NCBI RefSeq assembly: GCF_027587175.1
Contig: NZ_JAPCID010000011.1
Location: 62,001-126,000, forward strand
Origin: Solirubrobacter deserti
Lineage (GTDB): Bacteria > Actinomycetota > Thermoleophilia > Solirubrobacterales > Solirubrobacteraceae
Direction of reading: 5' to 3'
DNA: 64,000 nucleotides
Part shown: piece after piece, positions 35,250 to 44,160 of the stretch
Layout: each line of letters begins with the position of its first letter
Position numbering within the stretch: position 1 is the stretch's first letter
Notes under the pieces: model-generated
Seen by the model: the letters and a program-made list of their open reading frames with translations, nothing else
Database searches by the model: none
What the model was told of the DNA's origin: nothing
Position numbers and translations under genes: made by a program

Positions 35250-36466
35250 TCCACCACGCGCATGCTCGCGCCGCTGTCGGCGTAGTTGCCCTCGGCGTCG
35301 CGCAGCTCCCAGGACAGCTCCAGCTCGGGCCGGCTCAAGCGAGCGAGGCGACGCAGTCGCGCCGGGCTGATCGGCAGCCGGAGCGTGCCGGGCTGCACGA
35401 TCGTGTCGCGGCTGGAGAACGGGTCCTCGCCCGCGTCGGCGAGGTGGATCCCGAGCCGGACCGGCTCGCGGACCGTGACCTTCAAGCCGCCGTGGCGCCG
35501 CAGCGCCGCGAGCCTCACGCGCTTGGCCGGCTTGGGCGTGATCTCGATCTCCGGCGCGGTGGAGTCGCAGCCGTGGGCGGGCGCGCCGATCGTCGTGCGC
35601 TGCAGGCGGGCGCTGCTGCCGAGCCAGAGGCCGCCGTCCGGGGCGAACTCGATCGACCAGCTGGGAAGTGCGGTCGGCGTCTTCGTGATCGTGCCGTCGG
35701 CGTTCGCGCGCGCGATGTGGCAGCGGCCCGTGGCGAACCACGCCGCGCCGTCGGGTGCGAGCGCCACGTCATAGGTGCGGCCCGCGCCACGCAGCTTCGT
35801 AACGCGGCCGCGCGCGTCGATGTGGCCGGCACTCTCGAAGATGGAGCTGAGCCACATCCCACCCGCGGCGTCGGGCACCAGCCGCTCCTCCCCGGACCTC
35901 CCACTGGGCACGTCGGCGATCGTGACCGGCGTGCCGCCGAGCGGCAGGCGGACCATGCCGCACCGGCTCGTGAGGAACCACATCGCGCCATCGGAGGCGC
36001 GGGCGAGCGCGTCCACGCGCAGCCCCCTGCAGCCCGGGACCTTGAACGGCGTGCTCGTGATCCGGCCGTCGGGCGTGCTGCGCTGCAGCCCGTGCTGGGC
36101 CGTGTGCCACCAGGCCAGGCCGTCCGGTCCGGTAGCCAGCGCGTCGACGAACGTATCGCTCACCGTCGTCACGGTGCCCGCCGCGTCGACGCGCTCGATC
36201 GTGCCACCCGTCAGCACCCAGGGCAGCCCGTCCGGACCGAGCGCCATACCGTTGAGCCCGGACACCGACGAGACGCGCGCGGTCCCGTCCGGCTCGACGC
36301 GGTGCACGGCCGCCCCGCCGCGCACCCAGGCGCCGGTCCACGCGCCGCCGTCCGGCGTGGCCAGCACGTGGCCGATGGCGTCGCCCAGACCGACGCGGAG
36401 GACGTCCTGGGCGTGCGCGGGCGCCGCCAGCGCCAAGAAGGCGATGGCCGTGAGGAGCGCTCTCAC
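35246..36466 (-). CDS. Secreted beta-propeller protein (NHL/virginiamycin-lyase-like), second of a pair
   Basis: A 406-residue exported protein. Signal peptide (VRALLTAIAFLALAAPAHAQ) then about seven propeller blades with the repeated core 'ALGPDGLPWVL', 'ATGPDGLAWW', 'ALAPDGAAWFAT', 'EFAPDGGLWLGS', as in streptogramin-lyase-type propellers. A C-terminal beta-sandwich follows. Conserved Cys occur in matching blades. GTG 36466 overlaps the stop of the upstream paralogue (GTGA). No lyase catalytic residues can be confirmed. It is inserted, antisense, between gmk and rpoZ. Confidence 0.72.
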   Translation of the reverse strand: MRALLTAIAFLALAAPAHAQDVLRVGLGDAIGHVLATPDGGAWTGAWVRGGAAVHRVEPDGTARVSSVSGLNGMALGPDGLPWVLTGGTIERVDAAGTVTTVSDTFVDALATGPDGLAWWHTAQHGLQRSTPDGRITSTPFKVPGCRGLRVDALARASDGAMWFLTSRCGMVRLPLGGTPVTIADVPSGRSGEERLVPDAAGGMWLSSIFESAGHIDARGRVTKLRGAGRTYDVALAPDGAAWFATGRCHIARANADGTITKTPTALPSWSIEFAPDGGLWLGSSARLQRTTIGAPAHGCDSTAPEIEITPKPAKRVRLAALRRHGGLKVTVREPVRLGIHLADAGEDPFSSRDTIVQPGTLRLPISPARLRRLARLSRPELELSWELRDAEGNYADSGASMRVVD

Positions 36467-37716
36467 CGGGTCACTCGTACCCGGAATGCGTGTCCGCGCT
36501 CGTTGCCTTCGTCGTCGGTGACGCCCACGGTCATGAAGATCGTCGTCGAGCGCTTGATGCGGCGGCGATCGGCGTAGGCGACGCGCGCGAACACGCGGCC
36601 GGCGCGCGCGAGGACGCGCTCGGTCGGGATCGGGCTGAAGGTCGCGTTCGGCACGTTCACCGTGGTGCCCGCGGTCACCCGCGCGCGCCCGGAGACGCGG
36701 ATCGGGATGCCGCGCCGCAGCGACGCGAACGAGACCCTGCGCGGGACGTGGACGCGCGGCGCGGCGCCGCGACAGCGGCCCTCGAGCCCGCGCGCCAGCC
36801 GCGCGCGGTTCGCCAGCCAGATCGCGCCCGTGCCGTCGAACGCGAGCTCCCGGGCGGCGATCGGCGCGGCGATCAGCCTGACCGCGCCGTCCAGACCGAC
36901 GCGCGCGATGGTGCAGCGGCCGAACGCGATGAAGGCGCTGCCGTCGGGCGCGGACGCCAGATCGGTCGGGGCGCCGAGCGCCCGCGGCAGCCGCGTGTCG
37001 GCGACCTGCCCGTCCGCGGCGGCGTGGGCCACGGTGGCTGGAACGGCGCCGCGGCGCAGGAACCAGACGCCGCCGGCCGCGTCGGCCACCAGCCCGTCGG
37101 GGTACGGGTTCACGTGGAATTGCACGCCTTCGCGCGTGAGCCCGCCACACCGGTCCGCCGTCCACAGCGCGCCGTCCGCGGTCCGGGTCATCCAGTAGCC
37201 GTCGGGCCAGTCGTCCGAGCACGCCTCGCGCCTGCTCGGGACGTACGTGAGCGTGCCGTCCGGGGCGATCCGCGCGAGCTGGTCGTGCTCGACCGTGCTC
37301 GACCAGATCGAGCCGTCGGGCGCGCCCACCAGCGGCAGCGCGGGCACCGCGCCGGTGGTGGGGGTGAGCGCCACCGCGCGCGGCGTGCCGGCCGGATCGA
37401 CGCGCAGCGCCCGGAAGGGGTCCGTGCCGTACCAGGCGCTGCCGTCGGCGCCCACGGCGCCGCCGACGAGATCGCCGACGTCGGGCGTGCGTACGACGCG
37501 CCCGTCCGGCAGCGCGCGGACGATGTCGGTGTCGCCGCGGCGACTGACCTGCACGTACGCGCCGCCGTCGGGTCCCGCCAGCAGCCCGTGGACGTCCTCG
37601 CGCAGCCCGACGCGGGTCACATCCGCGGCCTGTGCGGGCATGCTGAGCAAAGCGAACACCGCTGCGGCTAGAATTGCGGTGTGATTTCTCCGCGCGTAGA
37701 CCGCCTTCTCGAGCAT
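36463..37716 (-). CDS. Secreted beta-propeller protein (NHL/virginiamycin-lyase-like), first of a pair
   Basis: A 417-residue paralogue of the downstream gene: signal peptide (cut near SMPAQA), blades marked 'LAGPDGGAYV', 'AVGADGSAWYG', 'VGAPDGSIWSS', 'RTADGALWTA', 'ASAPDGSAFIAF', then a C-terminal beta-sandwich domain (FARVAYADRRRIKRSTTIF). The ATG at 37716 lies 36 bases inside rpoZ on the opposite strand; no later start keeps the signal peptide. Function unknown, possibly carbohydrate or peptidoglycan binding. Confidence 0.7.
   Translation of the reverse strand: MLEKAVYARRNHTAILAAAVFALLSMPAQAADVTRVGLREDVHGLLAGPDGGAYVQVSRRGDTDIVRALPDGRVVRTPDVGDLVGGAVGADGSAWYGTDPFRALRVDPAGTPRAVALTPTTGAVPALPLVGAPDGSIWSSTVEHDQLARIAPDGTLTYVPSRREACSDDWPDGYWMTRTADGALWTADRCGGLTREGVQFHVNPYPDGLVADAAGGVWFLRRGAVPATVAHAAADGQVADTRLPRALGAPTDLASAPDGSAFIAFGRCTIARVGLDGAVRLIAAPIAARELAFDGTGAIWLANRARLARGLEGRCRGAAPRVHVPRRVSFASLRRGIPIRVSGRARVTAGTTVNVPNATFSPIPTERVLARAGRVFARVAYADRRRIKRSTTIFMTVGVTDDEGNERGHAFRVRVTR
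37669..37674 (+). promoter_or_regulatory. -10 element of rpoZ
   Basis: TAGAAT lies six bases before the GTG start of rpoZ, so transcription should start at the GTG itself. No ribosome site exists. The -35 is not clear. The element lies within the 5' part of the antisense propeller gene. Confidence 0.55.
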
Positions 37717-37908
37717 GTCGACTCCCCGTACGCGAGCGTGATCGTCGCCGCCAAGCGCGCGCGGCAGATCAACTCGTACTACCACAACCTCGGTGAGGGC
37801 ACGTTCGAGGAGTTCCCGCCGCCGATGGTCGACACCGCGTCGAAGAACTACCTGACCATCGCGCTCGAGGAAGTCGCGACGGGCAAGGTCGCGTACCGCT
37901 ACCGCTAG
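37681..37908 (+). CDS. rpoZ: RNA polymerase omega subunit
   Basis: A 75-residue omega subunit that helps assemble RNA polymerase. The conserved core reads DSPYASVIVAAKRARQINSYYHNLGEG, then the C-terminal ALEEVATGKVAYRYR. GTG start, apparently leaderless. It normally follows gmk directly in actinobacteria; here 2.4 kb of antisense genes separate them. Eight bases follow before coaBC. Confidence 0.92.
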   Translation: MISPRVDRLLEHVDSPYASVIVAAKRARQINSYYHNLGEGTFEEFPPPMVDTASKNYLTIALEEVATGKVAYRYR

Positions 37909-37916
37909 CGCTCTGA

Positions 37917-39164
37917 ATGCCGCGCATCCTTCTCGGTGTGTGCGGCGGCATCGCGGCCTACAAGGCGCTCGAGTTCACCCGCCTGGCCACCAAGGCCGGC
38001 CACAGCGTGCGCGTGGTGCAGACGGAGGCCTCCACGCGCTTCGTGGGGACCGCGTCGTTCGCGGGCATCACCGGCGCGCCGGTGCTGATCACCGAGTGGG
38101 AGCCGGACCCGCTGCGCGGCGTGTTCCCGGGCGACCCGCTGCCCGAGCACGCGCCGCTGTCGCACCTCGCGCTGGTCGAGCACGCCGACGCGTACCTGAT
38201 CGCGCCCGCGACCGCCGAGACGCTGGCCAAGCTCGCTTGCGGGCTGGCGGACAATCTCCTGACGGCCGCCGCGCTCGCGTGCCGGCGTCCGCTGATCGTC
38301 GCCCCGGCCATGAACAACGCGATGTACGAGCATCCCGCGACGCAGGCGAACCTCGCCACGTTGCGGGCGCGCGGTGTGACGGTGCTCGAGCCCGGGGTCG
38401 GGCCGCTCGGCTCGCCGGGGGAGTTCGGCGTGGGGCGGCTGCCCGAGCCGCCCGAGCTGCTGGCAGCCGTGGAAACCACGTTCGACGCCTCGCTGCGCGG
38501 CGTGAACGTGCTCGTGAGCGCGGGCGGGACGCGCGAGCCGATCGACGCGGTGCGCTTCATCGGCAACCGCTCCTCGGGCCGGATGGGGTTCGCGGTGGCC
38601 GAGCAGGCGCAGCGCCGGGGCGCCAACGTCACCGTCGTGGCCGCGAACGTGTCGCTCCCGCGGGCCACGGGCATCGAATATGTCGACGTGGTCACCGCCG
38701 CCGAGCTCGCCGACGCCTGCGCCGCGCGTTTCGACGCCTGCGACGTGCTGATCATGGCCGCCGCCGTCGCCGACTACCGGCCCGAGGCGGCCCACGGCGG
38801 CAAGCTCAAGAAGGATCAGACCGGCGAGGAACTGAACCTGCGGCTCGTACGTACCACGGACGTGCTCTCCTCGCTCGCGGACCGCCGCCGGCCCGGCCAG
38901 ACGATCGTCGGCTTCGCGGCCGAGCACGGCGACGGTGCGCTCGCTTACGGGCGCGGCAAGCTCGAGCGCAAGCATCTCGACGCCGTGGTCGTCAATGACG
39001 TCAGCGGCGCCGGCATCGGGTTCGACGCCGCCGACAACGAGGTGTGGATCGTCACGGCCGAAGGCGAGCACCACGTCCCCAAGACGTCCAAGGATGCGGT
39101 CGCGGCCGCCATCCTCGACGCGGTCTTGAACCACTCTTCATCAAACGACACAAAGGTCCGCTGA
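37917..39164 (+). CDS. coaBC: Bifunctional phosphopantothenoylcysteine decarboxylase / synthase
   Basis: A 415-residue flavoprotein of CoA synthesis. CoaC half (1-180): GVCGGIAAYKALEFTRL, active-site region LSHLALVEHADAYLIAPATAETLAK and the family loop APAMNNAMYEHP. CoaB half (190-400): VLVSAGGTREPIDAVRFIGNRSSGRMG and the conserved lysine in KLKKDQ. It makes 4'-phosphopantetheine from phosphopantothenate and cysteine. It follows rpoZ closely, as in relatives; metK is not next. Confidence 0.94.
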   Translation: MPRILLGVCGGIAAYKALEFTRLATKAGHSVRVVQTEASTRFVGTASFAGITGAPVLITEWEPDPLRGVFPGDPLPEHAPLSHLALVEHADAYLIAPATAETLAKLACGLADNLLTAAALACRRPLIVAPAMNNAMYEHPATQANLATLRARGVTVLEPGVGPLGSPGEFGVGRLPEPPELLAAVETTFDASLRGVNVLVSAGGTREPIDAVRFIGNRSSGRMGFAVAEQAQRRGANVTVVAANVSLPRATGIEYVDVVTAAELADACAARFDACDVLIMAAAVADYRPEAAHGGKLKKDQTGEELNLRLVRTTDVLSSLADRRRPGQTIVGFAAEHGDGALAYGRGKLERKHLDAVVVNDVSGAGIGFDAADNEVWIVTAEGEHHVPKTSKDAVAAAILDAVLNHSSSNDTKVR

Positions 39165-40139
39165 ATGGAACCCCTCGAGGAAGCCGTCCCTGAGCGCCTG
39201 GCGCAGGCGGAGATCGACGCCGCGGTCTCGGTGGCGCGCCGGCTCGTTCAGAACATCCGTCGGGCGGTCCAGGTCAATGATGACGTCCTCGAGCATGTGA
39301 TCGTGACGATGCTCTCCGAGGGGCACATCCTCGTCGAGGACTACCCGGGCGTCGGCAAGACGGCGCTCGCGCGGTCGGTCTCGCGCTCGATCGACTGCCA
39401 GTTCGCGCGCGTGCAGTGCACGGCCGACCTGCTGCCGGCGGACATCGTCGGCACCCAGATCTACAACCAGCGCGAGTCGCGCTTCGAGTTCCGGCCCGGC
39501 CCGATCTTCGCCAACGTCGTGCTGGTGGACGAGGTCAACCGCGCGTCGCCGAAGACGCAGTCCGGCCTGCTGGAGTGCATGCAGGAGCGCCAGGTGACCG
39601 TCGAGGGCATGTCGCACGAGCTCGCGCGCCCGTTTCTGGTGTTCGCCACGCAGAACCCGGTCGAGTACGAGGGCACCTATCCGCTGCCGGAGGCGCAGGT
39701 CGACCGCTTCATGGTCCGGCTGTCGATGGGCTACCCGACCGCCGACCAGGAGGCCGGGATGCTGATGGGGCACGAGTCCCATGACCGCGTGATGGACCTC
39801 GAGCCGGTCGCGGATCGCGCGGAGATCGTCGAGGCCGTGGAGACCGCGCATCGCGTGCACGCCTCACGCGCGCTGCGCGAGTACATCGTCGCGCTGCTGC
39901 GGCGCACCCGCGAAGACGACCGCACCGAGCTCGGCGCCTCCCCGCGTGCGGGCCTGATGCTGCTGCGCGCCGCCAAGGCGCGCGCGCTGGTGCACGGTCG
40001 CGACCACGCGCTGCCCGACGACGTGCAGGCGCTCGCCGACGCCGTCCTCTCGCACCGCATCATGCTCGCCCCCGAGGCGGCCGGCGTGCAGCGCTCGGAG
40101 ATCATCCGGGACGCGATCACGGCCGTCCCGGCGCTATAG
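39165..40139 (+). CDS. MoxR-family AAA+ ATPase
   Basis: A 324-residue cytoplasmic AAA+ chaperone. Walker A EDYPGVGKTALA, Walker B VVLVDEVNRASPKTQ, sensor region FATQNPVEYEGTYPLPEAQVDRF, all typical of MoxR. It heads a MoxR - DUF58 - transglutaminase cluster; such clusters are thought to mature or assemble a membrane or secreted complex. It starts on the base after the coaBC stop. Confidence 0.92.
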   Translation: MEPLEEAVPERLAQAEIDAAVSVARRLVQNIRRAVQVNDDVLEHVIVTMLSEGHILVEDYPGVGKTALARSVSRSIDCQFARVQCTADLLPADIVGTQIYNQRESRFEFRPGPIFANVVLVDEVNRASPKTQSGLLECMQERQVTVEGMSHELARPFLVFATQNPVEYEGTYPLPEAQVDRFMVRLSMGYPTADQEAGMLMGHESHDRVMDLEPVADRAEIVEAVETAHRVHASRALREYIVALLRRTREDDRTELGASPRAGLMLLRAAKARALVHGRDHALPDDVQALADAVLSHRIMLAPEAAGVQRSEIIRDAITAVPAL

Positions 40140-40148
40140 GAGCCATCG

Positions 40149-40226
40149 ATGAATACCGCCACACCTGCTGCGGCCCATCCGCTGCACCACATCAGGCGCA
40201 CCGCCCATTCCTCGAAGGACTCCTAG
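40149..40226 (+). CDS. Possible 25-residue leader peptide before the DUF58 gene
   Basis: An ATG with an AGGAG site 8 bases upstream opens a 25-codon frame (MNTATPAAAHPLHHIRRTAH..., ending in TAG). It ends ten bases before the TTG start of the DUF58 gene, which suggests coupling. No homologue is known to me, and the gap is only 97 bases, so chance is possible. Confidence 0.3.
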   Translation: MNTATPAAAHPLHHIRRTAHSSKDS

Positions 40227-40236
40227 GGGTACGGGG

Positions 40237-41337
40237 TTGCGCTCGGCGCTCAGCTGTGCAGGGCTCGGCGTCCTGCTGCTGCTCGTCGCGGGCACGTTCG
40301 ACGCCGAGCCGTTGTACGTGACCGGAGCGGCGCTGCTGCTGCTCGGCGCGGGCGCGCTGGCCTGGATCGGCGCAGGGTCGATCGGCGCGCGGCTGACGCG
40401 CGAGATCGGCGTTCGCTCGGTCATCGAGGAGCAGCCGCTGGAGGTCAAGCTGTTCGCCCAGTCCGGCCGGCTGCCGCTGCCGCCCGGCTGGATCGACGAG
40501 CCGCTGCTGCCTGAGCCGCTGCGCCTGCCGGCCGGGCGCCGCCAGGCGCGCGTGCGGATCGAGGTCACGTTCGGCCGCCGCGGCCGCCGTCAGCTGCCGC
40601 CGCCCGCGCTGGTGCTGCGCGACCCGTTCGGGCTCGCCCAGCGCGTGATCACCGGTCCCGCGACCGACGAGGTGCTGGTGCTGCCGCGGATCTTCCCGGT
40701 CAGCGTCACCGCGGGCGGGGGAGACGCGACCCCCGCGCACGCGCGCGCCTCACTGCTGGCCGCGGCCGAGACCGAGATCGACGGTCTGCGCCCGTGGCGC
40801 GAGGGCTCGCCCGCCTCGCGCATCCACTGGCAGTCGTTCGCGCGCGGCGCGGGCCTGATGGAGCGCAAGCTGATCTCCGAGGCCGACTCGCGCCCGCTGG
40901 TCGTGATGGACCCGCGCTCGCCCGCGTCGCCCGAGGCGCTGGACGCGGCCGTCCGCGCCGCCACGTCGCTGATCGTGCACTTCGCCAAGCGCACCGGGTG
41001 CTCGGTGCTGCTGCCCGGCGACCGGCGGGCGAACGTCGTCGAGCACGACATGGCCGCCTGGCCCGCGCTGCACGTGCGGCTCGCGCTGCTCGGCGAGGAG
41101 GTCGGCCCGTCGCTGTCGGCCGCCCAGAACCGGCGCGGGCTCGTGCTGTACGTCGCCGCCCGCCCGGTCGATCGCGCCCCGCGCGGGCTCGGCCGCACGC
41201 CAGGCGGCTGCCTGATCGTCGTCCCGGGCCAGATGGGCGGCCGCCGCGCGATCCTCGAGGTCGCGGGCTGCTACGGCTACCCGGCCGGCCGCCACTCGGG
41301 CGGGGCCGCCGTGGCCGCGCTGGAGGGCGCGGCGTGA
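40237..41337 (+). CDS. DUF58-domain membrane protein
   Basis: A 366-residue protein. Two N-terminal hydrophobic helices (about 5-50) anchor a cytoplasmic region with the DUF58 core (DGLRPWREGSPASRIHWQSFARGAGLMERKL), which is close to a von Willebrand A fold. These proteins are partners of MoxR ATPases. TTG start at 40237. The last four bases overlap the next gene's GTG. Confidence 0.85.
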   Translation: MRSALSCAGLGVLLLLVAGTFDAEPLYVTGAALLLLGAGALAWIGAGSIGARLTREIGVRSVIEEQPLEVKLFAQSGRLPLPPGWIDEPLLPEPLRLPAGRRQARVRIEVTFGRRGRRQLPPPALVLRDPFGLAQRVITGPATDEVLVLPRIFPVSVTAGGGDATPAHARASLLAAAETEIDGLRPWREGSPASRIHWQSFARGAGLMERKLISEADSRPLVVMDPRSPASPEALDAAVRAATSLIVHFAKRTGCSVLLPGDRRANVVEHDMAAWPALHVRLALLGEEVGPSLSAAQNRRGLVLYVAARPVDRAPRGLGRTPGGCLIVVPGQMGGRRAILEVAGCYGYPAGRHSGGAAVAALEGAA

Positions 41338-43604
41338 GCACCACCGTCGCACCTGCGCGGGGCGACGACGGGACGGTCACGGCCAAGCCGATCACCACGC
41401 CCGCGCCGCCCCGGCGCGGCGACGCGGGCCGGCCGCTCGTCCCGCGCGCGGCGGCGCGGCTGATCGGCTTCGCGGCACTGGCGCTGTGGGGCGCCTTGCA
41501 CTGGATGCAGCTGCTCGAGCCGGCCGAGCCCGGGCGGGCGTGGCTGGTGGTGCTCGTGGGGCTCGCCGCCGCGGGCGCGATGCTCGCCGCGGGGCGTCTG
41601 GGCGCCGCGCGTGCACGCACGCTCGCCGCCCTGGGCGCGCTCGTCCCGATCGCCGCGCTGATGCTGGTCGCGGGCCGGGTCGCGGACGAGCTCGTCCTGC
41701 CGACGGGCTGGACCGAGCTGGCCGGCGGGATCTCACGCGCGGTCGAGGATCTCCCGGGCGTCCGTGTGCCGTACCGCGGGCTGGACGAGTGGGTGCGCAC
41801 GGCGATCCCGCTCGGCGGCTCGGCGCTGGTCGCGCTCGCCGCCGTGCTGGCGTTCTGGCCGCGCCGCAGCAAGCTCGGCTTCCCGGCGCTCGCGCTGCTC
41901 GCGCTGATGACCCTGTACGTGGTGCCGGTGGTGGCGCTGGTGATGGAGCACGAGTTCTGGCGCGGCGCCGCCTTCACGTTGCTGATGGTCGCGTTCCTGC
42001 GGCTCGAGACACTGCGCCGGACGGACACGGTCGCGGCGGCCACGCTCGCGCTGGCGGCGACGGTGGTCGCGTTCGCGGCGGCGCCCGCGCTCAACCGCGA
42101 TCAGCCGTGGTTCGACTACGAGACGTGGGCGGCGGAGACGTCGACCTCCAAGTCGACGACGTTCACGTGGACCCACAACTACGACGGGCTCAACTGGCCG
42201 CGCGACGGCCGCGAGCTGCTGCGGGTCAGCGCGCGCCAGCCCGCGTACTGGAAGGCCGAGAACCTGGACTTCTTCGACGGCGAGAAGTGGGTGCGCAGCC
42301 GCCTGGGCTCCGCGACGCCGGACATCCCCGAGGACGACCCGCGGCTCGTGCGCCGGTACACGCAGGAGATCAAGGTGTCGATCCGCAACCTGCGGACGGA
42401 TCAGTTCATCCTCGCCGGCGTCGCGCGTGACGTCCAGATCCCGCGCCTGAACGACCTGCCGACGCTCGACGGCCTCTACCGCTCGCCGCGCACGCTGCGC
42501 CGCGGCGACGCCTACACGGCGGTCGTCTACACGCCGCGGCCGACCGAGAACCAGCGCCGCCGGGCGACGACCGAGTACGACGAGTCCCTGCGCGAGTACG
42601 CGTCGATCCTCGCCACCGACCCGAACCTCACCGGCGCGCCGCGTGACTTCCTGCAGTTCCCGTTCTTCGGCGACGACCCGGCGCAGATCTTCACCCGCAA
42701 CGGCACGTTCGGCGACGCGCCCGGCCTGATCCGCCGCGCCGGGCTCGAGCGCTCCTACGCGCTCGCGCGCGAGCTCGCCGACGGCGCCGAGACGCCGGAG
42801 GAGTACGTCCAGCGCGTCCTCTCCTACCTGGGCGACACGGACCGCTTCACCTACAGCGAGACGCCGCCGCCCGAGGCGCGCACGCTCGAGGGCTTCCTGT
42901 TCGAAGCGCGCCAGGGCTACTGCCAGCAGTACTCGGGTGCGATGGCGCTGCTGCTGCGGATGGCCGGCATCCCCGCGCGCGTGGTCACCGGCTTCAGCAC
43001 GGGCGCGACCGACACCAAGACGGGCGAGTACGTGGTCCGCGACTTCGACGCGCACTCGTGGGTCGAGGCCTACTACCCGGGCTACGGCTGGGTCACGTTC
43101 GACCCCACGCCGGCCGCGAGCCCCGCCCGCAGCCAGCCCGCAGACGCGGCCAGCGCCTCCGGCTCGCCGAGCAGCTCGATGCCGATCACGCCCGCGGACC
43201 CGCTCGCCGAGCGCGGCGGCGGCATCCCGGTCGCGGCCGAGTCGCGTCCGTGGTGGCACTACCCGGCCGGCGCACTCCTGCTGCTCGCGCTCGCGGGCGG
43301 GATCGTCCTGCTCGTCCGTCGCCGGCGCGCCGGCGCGCCGCCCGCGCTGTCCGAGCTCGAGCGGGCGCTCAAGCGGACCCGTCGCCAGCCCGCGCCGGGC
43401 ACCACGCTGCACGCGCTCGAGCTGCGCTTCGCCCAGCACACGCCGGCGGCCGCGGGGTACGTGCGGGCGCTGCGCGAGAGCCGCTACCGGGACGAGCCGG
43501 CACGGCCGACGCGTGCCCAGCGACGCGGCCTGCGGTCCGAGCTCGGACGCGGGGGAGGCCTGGTCGGCCGCCTGCGCGCCTGGTGGGCGTTGCCCCCGCG
43601 TTAG
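41334..43604 (+). CDS. TgpA-type membrane transglutaminase-like protein
   Basis: A 756-residue membrane enzyme. An N-terminal block of about seven to eight helices (30-250) is followed by an extracytoplasmic region with the transglutaminase triad: Cys in ARQGYCQQYSGAMALLLR, His in FDAHSWVEAYYPGYGW, Asp in TFDPTP. A Ser/Pro linker, one more transmembrane helix (about 640-660) and a basic cytoplasmic tail close it. It may cross-link or cut proteins at the cell surface. GTG 41334 overlaps DUF58 by four bases. Confidence 0.9.
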   Translation: MSTTVAPARGDDGTVTAKPITTPAPPRRGDAGRPLVPRAAARLIGFAALALWGALHWMQLLEPAEPGRAWLVVLVGLAAAGAMLAAGRLGAARARTLAALGALVPIAALMLVAGRVADELVLPTGWTELAGGISRAVEDLPGVRVPYRGLDEWVRTAIPLGGSALVALAAVLAFWPRRSKLGFPALALLALMTLYVVPVVALVMEHEFWRGAAFTLLMVAFLRLETLRRTDTVAAATLALAATVVAFAAAPALNRDQPWFDYETWAAETSTSKSTTFTWTHNYDGLNWPRDGRELLRVSARQPAYWKAENLDFFDGEKWVRSRLGSATPDIPEDDPRLVRRYTQEIKVSIRNLRTDQFILAGVARDVQIPRLNDLPTLDGLYRSPRTLRRGDAYTAVVYTPRPTENQRRRATTEYDESLREYASILATDPNLTGAPRDFLQFPFFGDDPAQIFTRNGTFGDAPGLIRRAGLERSYALARELADGAETPEEYVQRVLSYLGDTDRFTYSETPPPEARTLEGFLFEARQGYCQQYSGAMALLLRMAGIPARVVTGFSTGATDTKTGEYVVRDFDAHSWVEAYYPGYGWVTFDPTPAASPARSQPADAASASGSPSSSMPITPADPLAERGGGIPVAAESRPWWHYPAGALLLLALAGGIVLLVRRRRAGAPPALSELERALKRTRRQPAPGTTLHALELRFAQHTPAAAGYVRALRESRYRDEPARPTRAQRRGLRSELGRGGGLVGRLRAWWALPPR

Positions 43605-43644
43605 AGGGGGTGGACACGCCGCCCGCGGGCCTACAATCCGAGGG

Positions 43645-44004
43645 ATGGACGATGTCTATGACCTCTATCAGCGGGGGATGGCGCTGCTGGAGGACGGGCA
43701 CTTCCACCAGGCCGTGATCCCGCTGTCCAAGGCCGCTGACCTGGACCCCGAGAAGACCTCGATCCGCGAGGCGCTCGGCCGGGCGTACTACCGCAGCGGC
43801 AACTACGAGCCGGCCCGGGTGGAATTCGAGGCCGTCGTCGAGCGCGCACCCACGAACGACTACGCCCTGTTCTGCCTCGGCCGCAGCCTGATGCAGCTCG
43901 GACGCCACCGCGAAGCCCGCAAACCGCTGACGCTGGCGGCGAACATGAACCCCCGCCGCCGCGACTACGCGATCTACCGCGACCGCGCGCGCAAGGCCGC
44001 CTGA
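43645..44004 (+). CDS. Tetratricopeptide-repeat protein
   Basis: A 119-residue soluble protein made of about three TPR units (YDLYQRGMALLEDGHFHQAVIPLSKAADLDP, ALGRAYYRSGNYEPARVEFEAVVERAP, FCLGRSLMQLGRHREARKPLTLAANMNP). It should mediate protein contacts; the partner is unknown. TACAAT (43632-43637) ends seven bases before the ATG and there is no ribosome site, so it also looks leaderless. Confidence 0.82.
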   Translation: MDDVYDLYQRGMALLEDGHFHQAVIPLSKAADLDPEKTSIREALGRAYYRSGNYEPARVEFEAVVERAPTNDYALFCLGRSLMQLGRHREARKPLTLAANMNPRRRDYAIYRDRARKAA

Positions 44005-44116
44005 ATTTGAAGTGGGGACATCCCCTCCGCCCCACCCCGATCATCCGACCTCAAATGGGATCCCGCTGCTAACCTGAATCCACAAGCTTTTCGCGGCCGC
44101 AAGGCCACGTTTGGGA

Positions 44117-44140
44117 AGCGGGCGAAGAGCCCGCTTTTTT
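44117..44140 (+). terminator. Rho-independent terminator 20 bases upstream of rimP
   Basis: AGCGGGC (44117-44123), loop GAAGA, GCCCGCT (44129-44135), then a run of six T. It is the best intrinsic terminator in the window. It may end the TPR transcript. Since it touches the ribosome site of rimP, it may instead be an attenuator for the rimP-nusA operon. A GNRA hairpin GGCC-GCAA-GGCC lies just before it. Confidence 0.82.
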
Positions 44141-44160
44141 ATTGCACTAGGGAGGTGGAA

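Noticed and set aside
44085-44105. GCGGCCGC palindrome as a regulatory site
   Set aside because: An 8-base GC palindrome is expected by chance in such GC-rich DNA. It was kept only as part of the leader hairpin.
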